Source: Acidicapsa dinghuensis
GTDB lineage: Bacteria > Acidobacteriota > Terriglobia > Terriglobales > Acidobacteriaceae
Assembly (NCBI RefSeq): GCF_025685685.1
Contig: NZ_JAGSYH010000005.1
Coordinates: forward strand, 558,001 to 622,000
DNA length: 64,000 bases
Direction of reading: 5' to 3'
The notes under the pieces were generated by a model that was given only the letters and a program-made list of their open reading frames with translations, was not told the DNA's origin and ran no database searches. The translations under genes were made by a program, and so were the position numbers. Shown one piece after another: positions 18,654 to 27,461 of the stretch (position 1 is the first letter of the stretch; each line of letters starts with the position of its first letter).

Positions 18654-20168
18654 CTACGAGTGCACTTCTTGCAAGATGATCGCCGATTCATCCGGACGGC
18701 GTTCAGGAAGAAATATGTCGAAGAGAGCGCCACGAAAAGGTCCGCTCGTGCGGGATCGCACACGAACCCTTCCCCGGTGTTTATTAATTACTTCCGAAGT
18801 GAGCCATAACCCAATACCGGAACCTTTCAGATCTTTGGTCGTATAAAACGCGTCAAAAATGTGCAATAGAGACTCTTGAGGAATGCCGCTGCCTGAATCA
18901 CTGAACACAAATCGCACGCCTTTGCGTTTCGTCAAAAGATCCGTGGTGTCGATGCAGCTGACCCTTAGCGTTCCACCATCTTCTCCGATAGCATCGAGAG
19001 CGTTGGACACCAGATTACCGAAAGCCTGGCGCATTTCTCCCGGATGCACCCAGACCGGACGGGAAGATTTGAAATGCGTAATCAGCTCAACATGATTGAC
19101 CATCATCTGCGGGCGAAACATGGCGAGCACTCCTTGCAGGAGATCTGTGCCATCTGCAAGGACTGGCTGTTTCGATTCGCGATGGTAGATGAGTATTTGC
19201 TTCGTAATTTCACTAATCCGCTCAAGTTGGATCAGCGCTTGATTCATAAGTTCGCGGTTCCCACGATCTAGCACGGGACTCTGCTGCACGAGGAAGATCA
19301 GGTTGGCAAGAGCCTCCAATGGATTGTTGATCTCGTGTGCGATGACATGCGCGAGACGCCCTGTGGCTGCCAAGCGCTCTGTCATTTTGAGCGTCTCCTG
19401 CAATTTTCTCTGCTGAGTTACCTCTGTGAGCAGGAGAATGAATGCATCTTCTCGAAAAGGCTCTTCCGGAATGCGGTCGTATAGAACCCGGAACCAACGG
19501 CTGCCATAAGAAAGCTCAGGCGATTGCCCCGCGCTTCTGAACGCCAGAAAATCGGTGAGCGGTAGTCCGAATTTCGAATCGAAAATCTCAAAGAGTTTTT
19601 TCCCTTCGGCATCCGAGTGTTTCAAGTCCAGGAGGCGCAAGAACGACTGGTTCGTGCGCAAAATTACGCCGGCCGGATCGATGAGGGCCAGCCCGTCATT
19701 CAGCGCATTGAAAGTTGTTTGCCATTCGATAGCCGAAAGTCGGGACGAGATCTCTGCTTTACGCATCCGGATAAGAGCTTGTACCTGAGCTACCAGGAAG
19801 GTCGGTTCTACAGGCTGCACCAGATAGGAATCAGCACCCCCTTCTAGCGCCTGCACCTTACTCTCCTCTGAGATGAAGGTGGCGGAAATCTGCAGTAAGG
19901 GAATGCTGGAGGTTACCGGATTGGATTTAATTCGCCGGCTTAGATCATAACCAAGCATGTCAGGCAAATTGACATCGGAGATGATTAGATCCGGGCCATC
20001 CAGAGATTTGGAGAGACCCTCGGCGCCAGTTGCCGCTTCTTCCACCTGAAAGCCCGCCTTGGTAAGAATCCGACGGAAGACATAGCGGGTAGCATCCTGA
20101 TCATCAATGATCAAGACGCGCCCGCGATAGGCGAGATCACGCATTGGCGTTATTTTCGATTCCGGCAT
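18654..20168 (-). CDS. Histidine kinase with N-terminal receiver and PAS domain
   Basis: 504 residues. Domain order: REC (about 16-130; VLIIDDQD, Asp65 in LIISDVNLPDMLG), PAS (about 145-260; DGLALIDPAGVILRTN), HisKA (His278 in HVIAHEINNPLEAL) and HATPase (N-box in GNLVSNALDAIGEDGG, FSDSGSGIP, GSGIGLWLTSEVI). No membrane segment, so cytoplasmic. The N-terminal receiver suggests phosphotransfer from an upstream kinase, probably the hybrid kinase encoded just before it, whose gene overlaps by 32 nt. The EINNPLEAL signature puts it in the NtrB/orthodox HPK4-like group. Downstream is the lone receiver, a likely partner. Confidence 0.9.
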   Translation of the reverse strand: MPESKITPMRDLAYRGRVLIIDDQDATRYVFRRILTKAGFQVEEAATGAEGLSKSLDGPDLIISDVNLPDMLGYDLSRRIKSNPVTSSIPLLQISATFISEESKVQALEGGADSYLVQPVEPTFLVAQVQALIRMRKAEISSRLSAIEWQTTFNALNDGLALIDPAGVILRTNQSFLRLLDLKHSDAEGKKLFEIFDSKFGLPLTDFLAFRSAGQSPELSYGSRWFRVLYDRIPEEPFREDAFILLLTEVTQQRKLQETLKMTERLAATGRLAHVIAHEINNPLEALANLIFLVQQSPVLDRGNRELMNQALIQLERISEITKQILIYHRESKQPVLADGTDLLQGVLAMFRPQMMVNHVELITHFKSSRPVWVHPGEMRQAFGNLVSNALDAIGEDGGTLRVSCIDTTDLLTKRKGVRFVFSDSGSGIPQESLLHIFDAFYTTKDLKGSGIGLWLTSEVINKHRGRVRVRSRTSGPFRGALFDIFLPERRPDESAIILQEVHS

Positions 20169-22272
20169 GGGCAGCGAGGGTATCCATAAGCTCCCTCAAA
20201 CGGGCCGCAGAATCGGGATGTGTGAGAGCCTGTTTTGAGAAAATCGAGACGGAATGATCCCGAAAGAATTGAAGTTCCAATTCATCGAAGGTCTTGGTCG
20301 AATGAACGATAACCGGGGTTCTTGCCAGATCTGGCGAGTTTCTCAGATCACGCAATACCTCTATTCCGTTCAGATCAGGCATATAGTAATCCAAGAAAAT
20401 GAGTGATGGCTTGATTTCGTCGGCTAGGCGCAACCCTTCGCGACCACTTCTCGCCTCAAATATCTCGTATTGCCCCTCGGCGATATTTTCGCGAAGCAAA
20501 TAACGCGAAACCTCATTGTCGTCAATCATTAGGATGCGTGTTCGGCCGGAAACGGAAGTGAGTCTGATGATTTCGCCAATCATTTGTTCTGGAACAAATG
20601 GTTTTGTCAGGAAAGCGTCCGCTCCCAGGCCATAGACCCGGCGTTCGTCCGCAACCACGCTCATGACCAGGACCGGCAATGAGTGCACGTCGCTCTTCAA
20701 TTCACGGAGGAAATCCCAGGAAGTCTCAGAGCGTAACAGGACATCCAGAATCACGGCCGCCGGTGTGACTTTGGACAATATCTTCCGGGCATCCTCCAAA
20801 GCAGGTATCGAATAGGTTTGAAAACCTGCATTGGCGAGATAACGCGAATAGACGAAGGCTGTCTCGGGATTGTCCTCGACGATCAAGATCAGCTTACGTT
20901 TCGGATCGAGTTCGGGCATGGGCAGATCTACTGCCGGGACCGCTCCTGGAAAGGTCGAGGGTATGATCAACCGGAAACACGAACCGACACCGATAGTGCT
21001 TTCCACCTCTACGATGCCACCAAGCAACTCCGCGAGTTTGCGCGAAAGGGGTAATCCTAGCCCGGTCCCCTTGACGCGGCGCTGCATGCTGTTTTCGACC
21101 TGTGCAAATTCTTCGAAAATGATCCGCTGGTCGCTCTCAGATATACCGATCCCGGTGTCGGTGACCGAGAATTCGATCAACTCGCCGCGCCGACTCGCCG
21201 CGACACGAACCTCACCACGAGGCGTAAATTTGATCGCATTCGACATGAAGTTGCGAAGTACTTGCGAAACTTTCTGCTCGTCAGTGAAAAGCGGAGGCAG
21301 ACTATCGGCCGGTTCAAACACCAGATTGATGGAGTTATCGGCCAAGAGCGGCTTAAGCATGCCCCGCAGGGCGCCAAACAGTTCAGCTACTTCAAAGGTC
21401 TTTGGCTTCACGTCCAGCCGGCCCGCTTCCACCTTGGCCAGATCGAGCAAGTCATTGACCATCTCAGAGAGCTCTTTCGCTGATTGCTGAATGAAACGAA
21501 GCTGCTGTTCCTGCTCCGAAGTCAGCTCCCCATCCATTCGGTCGAGCAACATGCGGGTCAGCGCTAGCATCGAGTTGAGCGGTGTGCGGAACTCATGCGA
21601 CATGTTGGAGAGAAAACTGCTCTTCAGCTCAGAGGCGCGGCGCAAGTAGTCTGCCCGCTCATCGAGTTCTGCATAGAGAGCAACCACGCCACGATTGGTG
21701 TCCTGCAACTCGGCGTTGATACGGCCCAACTCTTCCTTGCGTTCCTGAAGCTCATCGAGTGTCTTCATGAGCTCGCGGTTCTGCACCTGCAACTCGTCCA
21801 GGGGCGTCGCCGGATGGCGGCGCGCCATCAGGGTCGCAACCCGTTGCAATGTGGCTGCGTCTACAGGGCGGCTTTGTGTGGGCAGAAGCTTTCCAAACCG
21901 TACGCAGGTTCCAGAAGGGCCGGATTCGATCGAAAACTCATCCATCAGGCGCTTTGTGCCCACGATGCCCATACCCATGCCGGTAGAGGATTTGTAAGAG
22001 CCCGCCATGACTTGTTTCAGGTGAGGAATGCCGCCCCCTTTATCCGTCACCACAACCTTGAGGACTCCCGTTTCCGGATCAACTTCGAAGGAAACCGTTC
22101 CGCCACGGGCATACCGGAAGGCGTTGCGTGCGATCTCAGAGGTCGCGGTAGCGAGACGAATCTGATCGTGGTGGTCGAACCCCAAAACCTCGGCGACAGA
22201 ACGGGCGCGTTGCCGCGCGCTGACAACATCCTGCTCGCTGCCAAGATTCAGTGAGTGGAGTGTATGTGTCAT
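20137..22272 (-). CDS. RsbT-like ATPase fused to hybrid histidine kinase with two receivers
   Basis: 711 residues in an unusual order. Residues 1-130 form an RsbT-type GHKL ATPase (ATATSEIARNAFRYARGG, VTDKGGGIP, GMGMGIVGTKRLMDEF). A coiled coil (about 160-215) leads to HisKA with His226 in LSNMSHEFRTPLNS and a full HATPase (SNAIKFTPRGE, VTDTGIGI, GTGLGLPLSRKLAELLGG). Two receivers follow: about 465-580 (ILIVEDNPET, Asp in VILDVLL) and about 588-705 (LMIDDNEVSR, Asp in LIFLDYYMPDLNG). Its start overlaps the phosphatase gene by 4 nt (ATGA). The N-terminal module could bind the stressosome STAS proteins as RsbT does, and so couple stress sensing to histidine phosphorylation; that link is inference. 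Confidence 0.9.
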   Translation of the reverse strand: MTHTLHSLNLGSEQDVVSARQRARSVAEVLGFDHHDQIRLATATSEIARNAFRYARGGTVSFEVDPETGVLKVVVTDKGGGIPHLKQVMAGSYKSSTGMGMGIVGTKRLMDEFSIESGPSGTCVRFGKLLPTQSRPVDAATLQRVATLMARRHPATPLDELQVQNRELMKTLDELQERKEELGRINAELQDTNRGVVALYAELDERADYLRRASELKSSFLSNMSHEFRTPLNSMLALTRMLLDRMDGELTSEQEQQLRFIQQSAKELSEMVNDLLDLAKVEAGRLDVKPKTFEVAELFGALRGMLKPLLADNSINLVFEPADSLPPLFTDEQKVSQVLRNFMSNAIKFTPRGEVRVAASRRGELIEFSVTDTGIGISESDQRIIFEEFAQVENSMQRRVKGTGLGLPLSRKLAELLGGIVEVESTIGVGSCFRLIIPSTFPGAVPAVDLPMPELDPKRKLILIVEDNPETAFVYSRYLANAGFQTYSIPALEDARKILSKVTPAAVILDVLLRSETSWDFLRELKSDVHSLPVLVMSVVADERRVYGLGADAFLTKPFVPEQMIGEIIRLTSVSGRTRILMIDDNEVSRYLLRENIAEGQYEIFEARSGREGLRLADEIKPSLIFLDYYMPDLNGIEVLRDLRNSPDLARTPVIVHSTKTFDELELQFFRDHSVSIFSKQALTHPDSAARLRELMDTLAAHAGIENNANA

Positions 22273-23273
22273 CCTCGATCACCTCCCAGCGGCGCAAGCA
22301 GTACCGTCGCATCGTCGCGGTGCCGGCTGAAATCTCTGTAAAGCACTCCAGTTATGAGCTGAGGATGCCGGCTCTGCAGACCTGGGTAGTTGCTTACTGT
22401 GTACTTGGAGGTAATGCCATCCGAACACATCAGCAGCATGGAGCGGTCATCGACCGGGTAGGAATATTCATGGATGTGGGGTAAGACCGCACCCAGCGTC
22501 CCATTCTGCGTAACCATGTTTCGCGACACCGTTCCACCGAGGATCGATGAGCTGATATTCCCCACTCCCGAACAAGTTAGGACTTGCCGCTCGTGATCCA
22601 CACTGACTACGGTCATGGCCGCACCGCGCGTCTTTTTCAAGGCATCGTGGGTTCTCGTAATAATCTCAGTCACTGATTCCTCGGCATAGGCACGCACCGT
22701 CGATACGGCTTCTTCAGCCGCCTCAGCTGCGTATTGCCCATGGCCCAGGCCATCTACCACCATATAGAGCGATCTCGACTTGCTGGGAAGCGTGAGGAAC
22801 GCATCGCCACAAGCACTCTCCCCTTTCATAGGAATGCTTACCGCGCCATAGGGCCGTGGATCAAGCGAGGCAGTCTCACGGAAACGGCTCCAAAAAACAG
22901 TGCCGCGGTCGGGTAAAGAATACAACGAAAAGTCGTCAGAGAGTCTCTGGATCGCTCCCAATCCCTGCCCCGCGGTTCCAACGGTCGAAAAACCGTCTTC
23001 CAGAGCCCGTGGGATGTTATGAATTCCAGGCCCATGATCCAGCGCAAGCAGATCCAGGTACGCACCGTCCTTGCTCTGAGATGGGCAAATAAGAAATTCG
23101 CCGGAGCGGGCGTGCAGGATGATGTTATTAGCGGCTTCGGTGGCCACGATGCCAATGTCGCTGCGGCGCGATTCCGAAAAACCCAGCGATTGGGCTGCTA
23201 CCATCGCGATCCGGCGGGCTTCCCCAACGGAACTACGATCAGTCATTGCGATGGATCTATGCGTTTGGAGCAA
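22269..23273 (-). CDS. RsbT-like ATPase fused to SpoIIE/PP2C-type phosphatase (RsbX-like)
   Basis: 334 residues. The N-terminal half is a GHKL ATPase of the anti-sigma/RsbT type (IVATEAANNIILHA, DHGPGI, GTAGQGLGAIQRLSDDF). The C-terminal half is a PP2C/SpoIIE-type Ser/Thr phosphatase (SACGDAFLTL, MVVDGLGHGQYAAEAAEEAV, LMCSDGITSKY) with the Asp metal ligands in place. RsbX in Bacillus dephosphorylates RsbR and RsbS to reset the stressosome, and the position right after rsbT fits that role. The start is TTG 23273. ATG 23246 is possible but would cut the first beta-strand (THRSIAMTDRSSV) conserved in RsbT-like domains. It begins 7 nt after the rsbT stop. Confidence 0.88.
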   Translation of the reverse strand: MLQTHRSIAMTDRSSVGEARRIAMVAAQSLGFSESRRSDIGIVATEAANNIILHARSGEFLICPSQSKDGAYLDLLALDHGPGIHNIPRALEDGFSTVGTAGQGLGAIQRLSDDFSLYSLPDRGTVFWSRFRETASLDPRPYGAVSIPMKGESACGDAFLTLPSKSRSLYMVVDGLGHGQYAAEAAEEAVSTVRAYAEESVTEIITRTHDALKKTRGAAMTVVSVDHERQVLTCSGVGNISSSILGGTVSRNMVTQNGTLGAVLPHIHEYSYPVDDRSMLLMCSDGITSKYTVSNYPGLQSRHPQLITGVLYRDFSRHRDDATVLLAPLGGDRG

Positions 23274-23280
23274 ATTGCCG

Positions 23281-23682
23281 CTATTTCCAGCGAATGATCG
23301 TAACGGTGGTGCCCCGTCCGGCCTCGCTCTTGATCTCGAACTCGTTCACCAGCCGTTTGCTTCCGCTCAAGCCAAGCCCTAGTCCACCGCCGGTAGTGTA
23401 ACCATCCTGAAGGGCTCTCTCGATGTTCGGTATGCCCGGACCGTTGTCCTCGAAGGTGAGTCGGACTCCTCGACGAGGTCCGTTCTCCACCTGTTCCACC
23501 CTCATTGTGCCACCTTTGCCGTGTTCCAGAGTATTTCTTGCCAGTTCGCTGGTGGCCGTCACGAGTTTGGTCTGATCTACCAGGCTGAATTTCAATTCGG
23601 CAGCCCATTGACGCGCAACCTGACGTACCCGGACCACGTCGTCGGCACTCTTGATGGGATGCACATCACTCTTCAGAACCAT
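23281..23682 (-). CDS. rsbT: RsbT-like serine/threonine-protein kinase (stressosome switch kinase)
   Basis: 133 residues, the length of Bacillus RsbT. The GHKL motifs are clear: TATSELARNTLEHGKGG (N-box with Glu/Asn), FEDNGPGIPNIERAL (G1) and GLGLGLSGSKRLVNEFEI (G2). The known role is to phosphorylate RsbS and RsbR on stress, leave the stressosome and activate a partner (RsbU in Bacillus). No RsbU is encoded nearby; instead two further genes carry RsbT-like domains fused to a phosphatase and to a histidine kinase. The start overlaps the end of rsbS by 17 nt, indicating tight co-translation. Confidence 0.92.
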   Translation of the reverse strand: MVLKSDVHPIKSADDVVRVRQVARQWAAELKFSLVDQTKLVTATSELARNTLEHGKGGTMRVEQVENGPRRGVRLTFEDNGPGIPNIERALQDGYTTGGGLGLGLSGSKRLVNEFEIKSEAGRGTTVTIIRWK

Positions 23683-24061
23683 CAGGCTCCCGGTACTCGT
23701 TTTCTTCTTGGATGTACTGTCGCAACAGTTCCATGCCTCGTTCGACGTTCAATGCCGTCTTGATTCCGGACAACGACATGCCCAGCTCCACGAGGGTAAT
23801 GGCGACTGCCGGCTGCATCCCGGTCAACACCGTCTGAGCGTCCAGCACCCGAGACATCGCGGCAATATTGGCAAGCATGCGTCCTATGAAAGAATCGACA
23901 ATCTCCAGCGTCGAAATGTCGATCAGGACGCCCCGCGAGGCGTATTTGGCAATCTGAGCCGTCAGATCCTCTTGGAGAGAAACTGCCAGCTGGTCGTGCA
24001 TGTCGACCTGAATGGTCACCAGCAGGCAGTCTCCCATTTTGAGGATGGGTATCCTGTCCAT
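23666..24061 (-). CDS. rsbS: RsbS-like STAS-domain antagonist (stressosome scaffold)
   Basis: 131 residues, a single STAS domain. It begins IPILKMGDCLLVTIQVDMHD, the typical RsbS strand pattern, and carries the phosphorylatable Ser57 in DISTLEIVDSFIGRML, equivalent to Ser59 of Bacillus RsbS. The later AQTVLTGMQPAVAITLVELG is also conserved. In the family, RsbS forms the stressosome core with RsbR and holds RsbT until phosphorylated. It starts 3 nt after the rsbR stop and overlaps rsbT. The C-terminal tail (EENEYREPDGSEE) is acidic and variable. Confidence 0.93.
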   Translation of the reverse strand: MDRIPILKMGDCLLVTIQVDMHDQLAVSLQEDLTAQIAKYASRGVLIDISTLEIVDSFIGRMLANIAAMSRVLDAQTVLTGMQPAVAITLVELGMSLSGIKTALNVERGMELLRQYIQEENEYREPDGSEE

Positions 24062-24064
24062 CGT

Positions 24065-24937
24065 TTACGCGTCCTTCGGTTTGGAAGTGATGTTGGTTGC
24101 TGGCTTTGCGGTCACGATCGATTTACCCAACCTGCTCAGAGCCAAGCCAAAAGCGTCGGCCAACTTGGCCTTGGTCTGGATATCGGCCAGGTCGATGCCC
24201 AGGTGTACGATTGTCTGCGCGATCGCCGGGCGGATACCGCTGAGATAGCATTCCGCGCCCATCAGACGAGCCGCCGTGATGGTCTTGATCAGGTGTTGCG
24301 CTACGAGCGTATCGACTGTCGGCACACCGGTAATATCGATAATCGCAATCTGGCTGTTGGTTTCGACAATCGCGGAAAGCAGTGACTCCATCACAACCTG
24401 GGTTCGGGCACTGTCGAGGGTTCCAATCAGCGGAAGCGCAAGTACGCCATCCCAGAGCTTGACTACCGGCGTAGATAACTCAAGCATCTCCTGTTGCTGC
24501 CGGACGATTACCTGATCCCGGAACTCGACGGCGCTGTCGACGGTCTGAATTGCCAGTTTGTCGAGCGCGTTTCCAACCGTCCAGATTTCTGCGACCAGTT
24601 GCGTGGGATCGGACTCGAGCTCATCGCGCATGGAGTTGAAAACAGGTTGTTTCAGGGAAAGAATGAACATGGCCGTCTCGCTTGGCGTAAAACCTTGATC
24701 CAGGCGGGATTTGGCAATTTCTCTCAAATATTCGCGGGTAGCCGAAAATGCTTCGGAGGTTGTATCGGAACTGTTCCGGGCTGCATGTGCAAACAGCCGC
24801 AACAATTCGGCGGCCTGCTGCCGCAATTCGGTGTCTCCCATCAAATCGCTGCGCCGTGTGCTAGCCGCCATCTCGGCCAGCCACCCAGAAAGAATGGCGC
24901 CTTCGTTTTTCTGGAGTACTTCATGAACTGAGCTCAT
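24065..24937 (-). CDS. rsbR: RsbR-like stressosome co-antagonist (RsbRD-type N-terminus plus STAS)
   Basis: 290 residues. The N-terminal part (about 10-140, all helical, LSGWLAEMAASTRRSD onwards) resembles the RsbRD-type sensory domain rather than the globin-like fold of RsbRA. The C-terminal STAS domain (about 155-275) keeps both switch threonines: Thr210 in DITGVPTVDTLVAQ and Thr242 in SGIRPAIAQTIVHLGIDL. These match Thr171 and Thr205 of Bacillus RsbRA. It forms the sensory turret and core of the stressosome. First gene of the operon, with GAGGG about 9 nt before the start. The sensed signal is unknown. Confidence 0.93.
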   Translation of the reverse strand: MSSVHEVLQKNEGAILSGWLAEMAASTRRSDLMGDTELRQQAAELLRLFAHAARNSSDTTSEAFSATREYLREIAKSRLDQGFTPSETAMFILSLKQPVFNSMRDELESDPTQLVAEIWTVGNALDKLAIQTVDSAVEFRDQVIVRQQQEMLELSTPVVKLWDGVLALPLIGTLDSARTQVVMESLLSAIVETNSQIAIIDITGVPTVDTLVAQHLIKTITAARLMGAECYLSGIRPAIAQTIVHLGIDLADIQTKAKLADAFGLALSRLGKSIVTAKPATNITSKPKDA

Positions 24938-25340
24938 TAGGATTTGCCCTCACAGATTGTGTGGCTAATCTTACTGCATGCCAGCGGCATGGGTCAGTTC
25001 GTATTCTGACAATCGTCAACGAATCAGTCTCGCAAGCACTCCAATTATGTAAAGGAATAGATGTGCAGCGCCCACCGGCGGGAGGGAGTCTCGTTCGAAA
25101 AATATCGAAGAGGGCACCGAACCTAGGTGAAAATCAACATTTTTTACGAATCGGTGCGACCTCACGCAGAGACATCTTCTGCCGCCGTATTTCATAACGC
25201 GATGATGGATTTGCGCAAGACAATCACTGACACGATTCGTGAGTGCACAAATATTTCTGTGCTGTAACCGAGCGTTCAATCTTTCCGCTAGCCATGACCG
25301 CGCACGTACCATGCGCGTGACGCTCCGAATCCAATTTTTG
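24938..25340. other. Intergenic region between rsbR and the sensor kinase, with a possible kinase fragment
   Basis: No credible gene in 403 bp. The rsbR operon promoter should lie here; no convincing -35/-10 pair was seen. On the minus strand 25127-25096 encodes FGALFDIF, a short match to the C-terminal FRGALFDIF of the histidine kinase at 18654-20168, flanked by stop codons. It may be a decayed duplicate or chance. Confidence 0.4.
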
Positions 25341-26792
25341 TCACTGCGTTGCGAGGGCCGGCATGCGCAGCTTGACGCAAGTTCCATGGTTGAGCTGACT
25401 GATAATTTCCACGCTGCCGCCGTGAAGCGTCAAAATGCTCTGCACGATCGCCAGGCCCAACCCTGAGCCGCCCGATGTCTTGGAGCGCGATGGATCGACG
25501 CGGAAGAAACGATCGAATACTCTGGGCAGCGCTTCGACAGGAATGCCAATGCCGGTGTCGAAGACCTCAATGCGGATCGTGGCCCCCTCGTCCGTAGCCG
25601 CCAGCGTCACGGTTCCTCCATGCTGCGTATGAGCAATGGCATTCGAGACCAGGTTGCTCACCGCCCGCAGCATCAGTGAACGATCCAGCTCCACGTTGAG
25701 CTGCTGTGCCCCATCGCTGACGAGAAGCGATATTCCTGCGTCGCTTGCAAGAGCTTCGTAGTAGTCGCGGACTTTGGTCAACAACTCACCGATGTTCACA
25801 CCCTCGCGATGCAACTCGGAGAATGGGCTCTCCGCGCGGGCCAGGAACAAGAGATCGCCGACCAGTTCGGAAAGCCGGACTGCTTCCTCCAGTGAAGACT
25901 CCAGCACGTCGCGGTATTCGTCGGCTGTCCGTGAGCGGGCGAGAGCTACTTCTACTTCTCCGCGGATGTTGTTGACCGGCGTGCGCAGATCGTGCGCGAT
26001 GTCGGCCGAGAATCGTGAGATGCGCTCGAAGGATTCTTCAAGCCGCTCCAGCATTTCATTGAAAGTCCCGGCCAGCGACGCAAGTTCCGACGGATAGCCT
26101 TCCGACTCGATCCGTTCACGCAGGTTCGTGGACGTGATTCTTCGGGCAGTTGCGGCGATCTCTTCGACGGGCCGAATGCCACGCCGCGCAATTCCGTATC
26201 CCACAAGCGGGAAGAGAGCCGAAGTCGTCAGTAGAATGCCCCAGAACCACAGCCTATAGCGCGCCAGCAACTCCTCTTCCTGCGAGATGTCTATGGCGAT
26301 TTGAACCGCGTCGCTGTGGGTCGGCGGCGTGCCGACGGCAAGCATAGCGGTTGTGACGCGGAATGGTTGCTCATGTCTGCCAGCCATCGCAATCGGATGC
26401 CCGGCATGGCCGCGAGTTCTGCTTGAGAGCTCGGCAATATCCAACTGTTCGGCCATGCCGGGAGTTGTCATGATTGGCTGGCCATGTTCATCGAGAAGAC
26501 GAATGTAGAACCGCTGGTACCGGCGGGCCGCTGACTCGAGTTCGATCTCTTCGTGCAGCGCATCCTCGTCGTCCGGCCGTTCCCGCAGCATGGTGCCCAG
26601 CACGTGCAGCTTGTCGGCGAGGAACAGCTCTGTGCTTCGGTCCAGTTCGGTCCGCAGAACGATGTAGAGACTCGCCGTGGCCAGAAATACCAGCAGCAGG
26701 CCTACCAATGCGTAGGTAGCCGAGAGCCGGAACGCCAGGGTCCTGCGTGGGCGCAACGCAGCCCGTGAGCTACGGCTCTGCTTCGAAGACAT
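25341..26792 (-). CDS. Membrane sensor histidine kinase (CusS-like architecture)
   Basis: 483 residues: TM1 (about 22-45, [23 protein letters not shown]), a periplasmic sensor of about 140 residues, TM2 (about 190-210, [16 protein letters not shown]), HAMP, HisKA ([24 protein letters not shown]) and HATPase ([37 protein letters not shown]). The sequence around the His resembles the CusS/heavy-metal sensor group, but the periplasmic domain has no visible metal-binding cluster, so the signal is open. Its start overlaps the response regulator gene by 23 nt. With the TonB-dependent receptor upstream in the same direction, a nutrient or envelope signal is as likely as a metal. Confidence 0.9.
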   Translation of the reverse strand: MSSKQSRSSRAALRPRRTLAFRLSATYALVGLLLVFLATASLYIVLRTELDRSTELFLADKLHVLGTMLRERPDDEDALHEEIELESAARRYQRFYIRLLDEHGQPIMTTPGMAEQLDIAELSSRTRGHAGHPIAMAGRHEQPFRVTTAMLAVGTPPTHSDAVQIAIDISQEEELLARYRLWFWGILLTTSALFPLVGYGIARRGIRPVEEIAATARRITSTNLRERIESEGYPSELASLAGTFNEMLERLEESFERISRFSADIAHDLRTPVNNIRGEVEVALARSRTADEYRDVLESSLEEAVRLSELVGDLLFLARAESPFSELHREGVNIGELLTKVRDYYEALASDAGISLLVSDGAQQLNVELDRSLMLRAVSNLVSNAIAHTQHGGTVTLAATDEGATIRIEVFDTGIGIPVEALPRVFDRFFRVDPSRSKTSGGSGLGLAIVQSILTLHGGSVEIISQLNHGTCVKLRMPALATQ

Positions 26793-27444
26793 AGCCGGCG
26801 CCGCGCACAGTGTGAATTAGTTTAACGGGGAAGGGATCATCCATTTTGCTGCGCAGCCTGCGGACATTCACATCCACGACGTTCGTATCGCTATCGAAGT
26901 TCATATCCCAGACTGACTCGGCGATCAGTGTGCGAGACAGCACCTCGCCCGCGCGTCGCGCCAGCAGGGTCAACAACAGGAACTCTTTCGAAGTGAGGTC
27001 GAGTCTTTGGCCGGCACGCGTCGCACGGTGGCGCATCAGATCAATCTCCAGGTCGGCCATGCGCAGAATCTCCTGTGGGCGCGACGTTGAGCGGCGCAAC
27101 AGCGAGCGGACCCGCGCCAGGAGTTCAGAGAATGCGAATGGCTTTACCAGGTAATCGTCAGCTCCCAGCTCAAACCCTCGTACACGTTCGAGTACAGCGT
27201 CGCGCGCTGTAAGCATGAGGACCAGCGTTTTCTGTTCGGTCGCGCGCAGACGCGCAAGCACTTGCCAGCCATCCAACTTTGGAAGCATCACGTCGAGAAT
27301 GACGAGGTCGAAATCGACTTCCTGAGCAAGGTGCAGGCCCTCCAGGCCGTCGGCAGCTACGTCGATGACATAACCGCCCTCACTGAGCCCCTTCTTGAGA
27401 AACTTGGCGGTCTTGACTTCATCCTCGATCACCAGGATCTTCAT
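26770..27444 (-). CDS. OmpR/PhoB-family response regulator
   Basis: 224 residues. Receiver (about 1-115) with ILVIEDE, phosphoacceptor Asp51 region [17 protein letters not shown], Thr in MLTARD and Lys in [15 protein letters not shown] winged-helix DNA-binding domain follows (about 125-222, [22 protein letters not shown] and [13 protein letters not shown], ending [11 protein letters not shown]). Forms a two-component system with the overlapping kinase gene. Length and sequence match the CusR/CopR-type subgroup, though the target genes are not known; the adjacent TonB-dependent receptor is a candidate. Confidence 0.93.
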   Translation of the reverse strand: MKILVIEDEVKTAKFLKKGLSEGGYVIDVAADGLEGLHLAQEVDFDLVILDVMLPKLDGWQVLARLRATEQKTLVLMLTARDAVLERVRGFELGADDYLVKPFAFSELLARVRSLLRRSTSRPQEILRMADLEIDLMRHRATRAGQRLDLTSKEFLLLTLLARRAGEVLSRTLIAESVWDMNFDSDTNVVDVNVRRLRSKMDDPFPVKLIHTVRGAGYVFEAEP

Positions 27445-27461
27445 TTGCCTCTTTACCTCAA

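Noticed and set aside
21595..22254. Long plus-strand reading frame opposite the hybrid kinase gene
   Set aside because: Low-complexity, Arg/His-rich product without motifs, and the minus strand here encodes clear ATPase and kinase motifs.
25341..27444. Specific assignment as a copper-sensing CusSR system
   Set aside because: The resemblance is general to the kinase and regulator subgroup; no metal-binding residues in the periplasmic domain and no efflux genes nearby.
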